64,000 nucleotides of DNA from Acanthosepion esculentum (Eukaryota > Mollusca > Cephalopoda > Sepiida > Sepiidae). The position numbers and the translations under genes are program-made. Location of the stretch: the NCBI GenBank assembly GCA_964036315.1, contig OZ038500.1, positions 57,047,745 to 57,111,744 of the forward strand, written 5' to 3'. This document shows, piece by piece, positions 61,667-64,000 of this stretch. Numbering within the stretch: position 1 is the first letter of the stretch; each line of letters begins with the position of its first letter. Below the pieces are notes generated by a model that was given only the letters and a program-made list of their open reading frames with translations, was not told the origin of the DNA and did no database searches.

Positions 61667-62337
61667 CAGGTGTAACAACAAAATTGTCCAAATCGTGTAA
61701 CTGCGTGGGATAATTGTTCATCCCACAAAATGTTTAATATCTAAACTAATTGAGTTTTTTTTTACCAGGTTTTCAGATGTTTAGCCATCTGAACACGATT
61801 TGTCGGAAGAATCACTGAAAAACCCTTTGAGTTATTCCGCTAGAATAAAAGATCCAACTGAATCCATGACTCGTTTGTCACGTGAGAGAGGAGATTTCGG
61901 CTATGACTGTTCAAGGAGCAATGAAGAAAGCCTTGAAAATTAAATCGAACGTGAAACGTGTGAGGCACATTGTTAATCCAGGACAGAAAGATAGAAGTTT
62001 AGAGAGGGCGAAGACCATCTTGAATAAGGTGGAAAATTTATCCTGTAATAATACATATGTATTTGAACTTTATTTTAATCATTCAAGAACTTCCGAGCCT
62101 TGCCTGTGATCAATTAATGATGAACATATCATTTTCGTTTATGATCGAGTCAATCACGATTCCTCTGTTAAGCTTGGAGAGTAATTATACATTCTTATTG
62201 CTCAAAGTATAGTTCAGTAGTGTTATGAAAACATCGGAGAATATGTAATCATTTCTAAGGTAGAAAGATTCAAAGGTAAATCTAACTAATGGACAATTTT
62301 GATATCACGCAATTTGGACAATTTTACTGTTACACTT
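61667..62337 (+). mobile_element. Tc1-like element F, copy 3, best inverted ends
   Basis: Left end AGGTGTAACAACAAAATTGT with CCAAATCGTGTAAC; right end (62303-62335) ATCACGCAATTTGGACAATT with TTACTGTTACAC: about 33-bp inverted repeats with few mismatches. Plus-strand frames: RIKDPTESMTRLSRERG near 61845, then MTVQGAMKKALKIKSNVKRV, RHIVNPGQKDRSLERAKTIL (61897-62025). The last two match the second HTH and linker of Tc1/mariner-group transposases (TVxxAVKxxLxxKSxxRxxR, RLxRxKxLLN). The DDE domain is deleted. About 670 bp, non-autonomous. Confidence 0.75.
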
Positions 62338-62640
62338 CTTACATATGAATTGAAACATTGATAGAATGATTTTTTATTTATTTAACATATAAACACGTTA
62401 TGGGTCATTTAATATCGAAATGTAATGTTCTTGGGAGCGTTGAAGTAATAAAAATATTCTATATGATATTTTGCTTTTATAATTGAATACAAGGCACATG
62501 ATACTCAACTTTTGTGATTAGTCATGTTTGTGTGGACATGATTACTACAGACGTGATGTGTGTGTTTTATGTCGTTTTGTTGTATTTATATTATGGAATA
62601 CAGTTAATTTTTTAGGAATTTGTAGGATATTGTCGCAGTT
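62338..62640. other. AT-rich spacer, nothing recognised
   Basis: ATATAAACACGTTATGGGTC near 62388 faintly resembles the family-D head, but the rest of that family does not follow. Confidence 0.3.
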
Positions 62641-62945
62641 AGCTCCCCTTCATTTTCTTAACGCTTCACCAGGGGTCTCTCCCTCCCGGGAGTATAAATA
62701 CGGGCTGACCTTTCGCTTATGTCTCTCTTTTTTCCACAGCTCTTTCCACGGCTGCGCCCACGTGCGGCCAACTGGCCTCGCTTGAGGTCGGCAACCGTCG
62801 CACGTGGTGCGAGGTATCTCCAGTATGTGAACTCTCACACACAACCAGCGTTTCCCATGTTCAGGGAATACGCTAAAACAAAATTTCACAACCGTACGGA
62901 CATTTCGACTAAAACACACACACAATAACTTTCCACACAGACACT
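62641..62945 (+). promoter_or_regulatory. GC-rich island with TATA box and E-box hairpin; promoter or LTR-like
   Basis: GGGAGTATAAATACGGGCTG (62688-62707) has a strong TATA box in GC-rich context. About 55 bp downstream, CCACGTGCG (62758-62766) and CGCACGTGG (62798-62806) form a hairpin with inner pairing GGCCTC/GAGGTC, so each arm holds a CACGTG E-box. TTTTTTCCACAG at 62728 is splice-acceptor-like. The overlapping ORFs (85, 69 and 91 aa) match nothing. It could be a Pol II promoter of a retroelement or of a host gene; terminal repeats were not found. Confidence 0.4.
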
Positions 62946-63204
62946 AAACGTTTTATACATGTTTTAAATGTATTTGTAAATCCGTGTATCAATCTGTTTT
63001 TACCTGTTTGTTAATAATAACATATTTGTTCGCATACATATATCTGTCTTGTTTGCTTCTTTGGACATCCATTAAGGTCCAACATTATTTATGTGGCTGG
63101 ACCGGCCAGAGATAATTCATCTTCTCTACTTCTTCCATTCTCACACGGCCGGTCCACTACACTATTATGTGGATTAATGCCTTGAAAGGTCTTTCAAATT
63201 GGTT
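62946..63204. other. Spacer with a GC-rich inverted repeat
   Basis: GTGGCTGGACCGGCC at 63091 and GGCCGGTCCAC at 63146 are inverted about 40 bp apart. Other sequence is unassigned. Confidence 0.4.
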
Positions 63205-63625
63205 GTTTGGTTGATTGATTTTGTTTGGTGGCATATCGACATCTATATGAGCTTTTTAATGCCGAAGTCTAAATATTTTTACGTAATTTTACGCTTTCAG
63301 AGTAAAGTATGTTTCTTTAGATATATATTTTGTAGATCATAAAATGTTTTGTTGGTGATTTTACTATGAAAATGTATTTTTATATTTTTTTAGCGTTGCA
63401 CCGATTGTCATTTTACTACAAAAATGTACTGTTGGTCATTTTATTATAAAAATTAAAATAAATAAATATATAAATATTGTATGATAAAAATGTACTGTTT
63501 ATTTTTATTTGGGTTTCACTATTTGACCATAGCTAAGACCCCCCCCCACCGGGTCAGGGAGGACGTCGGGAACAACAGCAATTAAGACGTGGTCCCACGC
63601 TCCTCAAGACCTGCAATCTCCCGAT
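63205..63625 (+). repeat. Family-D dispersed repeat, copy 9
   Basis: TGGCATATCGACATCTATAT head, AT-rich middle with three AAAATGTACTGTTGGTCATT-type subrepeats, CCATAGCTAAGACCCCCCC, GACGTCGGGAACAACAGCAA, TTAAGACGTGGTCCCACGCT. The terminal GATGTAGTTTATCG block is missing. Confidence 0.65.
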
Positions 63626-63739
63626 CCCGTGCGTGTGTGCGCCCAAACGCACGAGAGATCAACCTGAGCAATGAAAATACACTTCATGGAATTCAAATTA
63701 CCGAAAACGCCATCGTTGTATGGATATGAATTTGTAACA

Positions 63740-63780
63740 CTGGGTTTCACGCTTTTGCGATCATCAGATATCAGTTTGTG
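63740..63780 (-). ncRNA. Hammerhead-like core, inverted half-copy across (TA)n
   Basis: Minus strand: CTGATGA (63767-63761), TCGCAAAAGCGT (a CGC/GCG stem II with AAAA loop), GAAAC (63748-63744), then a possible AC/GT two-pair stem III. Stem I does not close. The 5' flank plus CTGATGAT is repeated in inverted orientation at 63826-63852 (CACAAACTGATATCTGATGA), on the far side of a TA block. The core spacing fits minimal hammerheads of Penelope-like elements, but the fold is incomplete. Confidence 0.45.
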
Positions 63781-63781
63781 T

Positions 63782-63825
63782 GATATATATATATATATAT
63801 ATATCTATATATATATATATATCAG
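63782..63825. repeat. (TA)n microsatellite between inverted arms
   Basis: About 19 TA units with one TC break, at the symmetry centre of the inverted repeat 63760-63852. Confidence 0.9.
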
Positions 63826-64000
63826 ATATCACACAAACTGATATCTGATGATGTGTGTATGTGTGTGTTTGCGAATGTCACTGTGTCACTGTGTCACTCA
63901 TTTTCATTTAAAGGGACACAACTCTTTAAATTTCAATAGCTCATGTTACATAAATTTTGCATTCCCAAGTTTTCGTTACTGCGATTGTTTTCGGCGATTT

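Overview
This window is animal (metazoan) intergenic DNA. It is AT-rich, full of stop codons in every frame, and made almost entirely of transposable-element relics, tRNA- and 5S-derived SINEs, inverted repeats, minisatellites and long microsatellites such as (TA)n, (TTC)n, (TTTC)n and (CA)n. There is no operon, Shine-Dalgarno site or bacterial gene. The tRNA-derived SINEs, the many jockey/RTE-like LINE fragments and the inverted (TA)n blocks suggest a lophotrochozoan, plausibly a mollusc such as a cephalopod. That is an inference from general repeat character, not proof.

Protein-coding content is poor. The best candidate host-type gene is a 113-codon ORF at 3249-3590 (+) that looks like a linker-histone/winged-helix protein, with a polyadenylation signal about 130 bp downstream. 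Degenerate C2H2 zinc-finger fragments lie at 43692-44010. The other recognisable coding matter is broken transposon: reverse-transcriptase pieces of two non-LTR families (LINE-A, jockey-like, about 13 fragments; LINE-B, with an RQG..SPDL..YADD reverse transcriptase, about 6 fragments), three mariner-type transposase relics (6732-7625, 22000-22760, 34394-35657), another IS630/Tc1/mariner relic (41268-42253), three copies of a Tc1-like element lodged in microsatellites, and the GIY-YIG end of a Penelope-like element (19244-19780).

Layout: 1-5 kb has a LINE-A RT end, a foldback SINE-C, family-D repeats and the histone-like ORF. 5-20 kb has a complete hammerhead-ribozyme fold (5603-5661, minus), a mariner with 74-bp inverted ends, head-to-head SINEs, a foldback element with tandem-repeat arms, a LINE-B RT, a 5S-tRNA chimeric SINE and a GC-rich island. 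20-29 kb has the Penelope relic, a 119-bp perfect tandem array, a GTCGAC minisatellite, a second 5S-tRNA SINE and LINE-B pieces. 30-32 kb is a polypyrimidine block with about 200 uninterrupted TTC triplets. 34-48 kb has a mariner split by a LINE, triple tandem SINE-A, the best LINE-A ORF (38311-38769), (TTTC)n and inverted element arms. 49-64 kb has Tc1-like elements between TA repeats, inverted tRNA-Ser-like SINEs, TA-rich palindromes, a 31-bp minisatellite, a GC-rich hairpin island with a TATA box, and a second hammerhead-like motif.

The recurring theme is inverted duplication. SINE-C, SINE-B, the tRNA-Ser-like SINE, the hammerhead motif and several unnamed sequences occur as foldback pairs, often around or beside (TA)n. 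The most distinctive items are the complete hammerhead fold, the 5S rRNA-tRNA chimeric SINE heads, and a CTGAAGA...GAAACG core shared by otherwise different repeats. All family assignments come from reading the sequence; no database search was possible.
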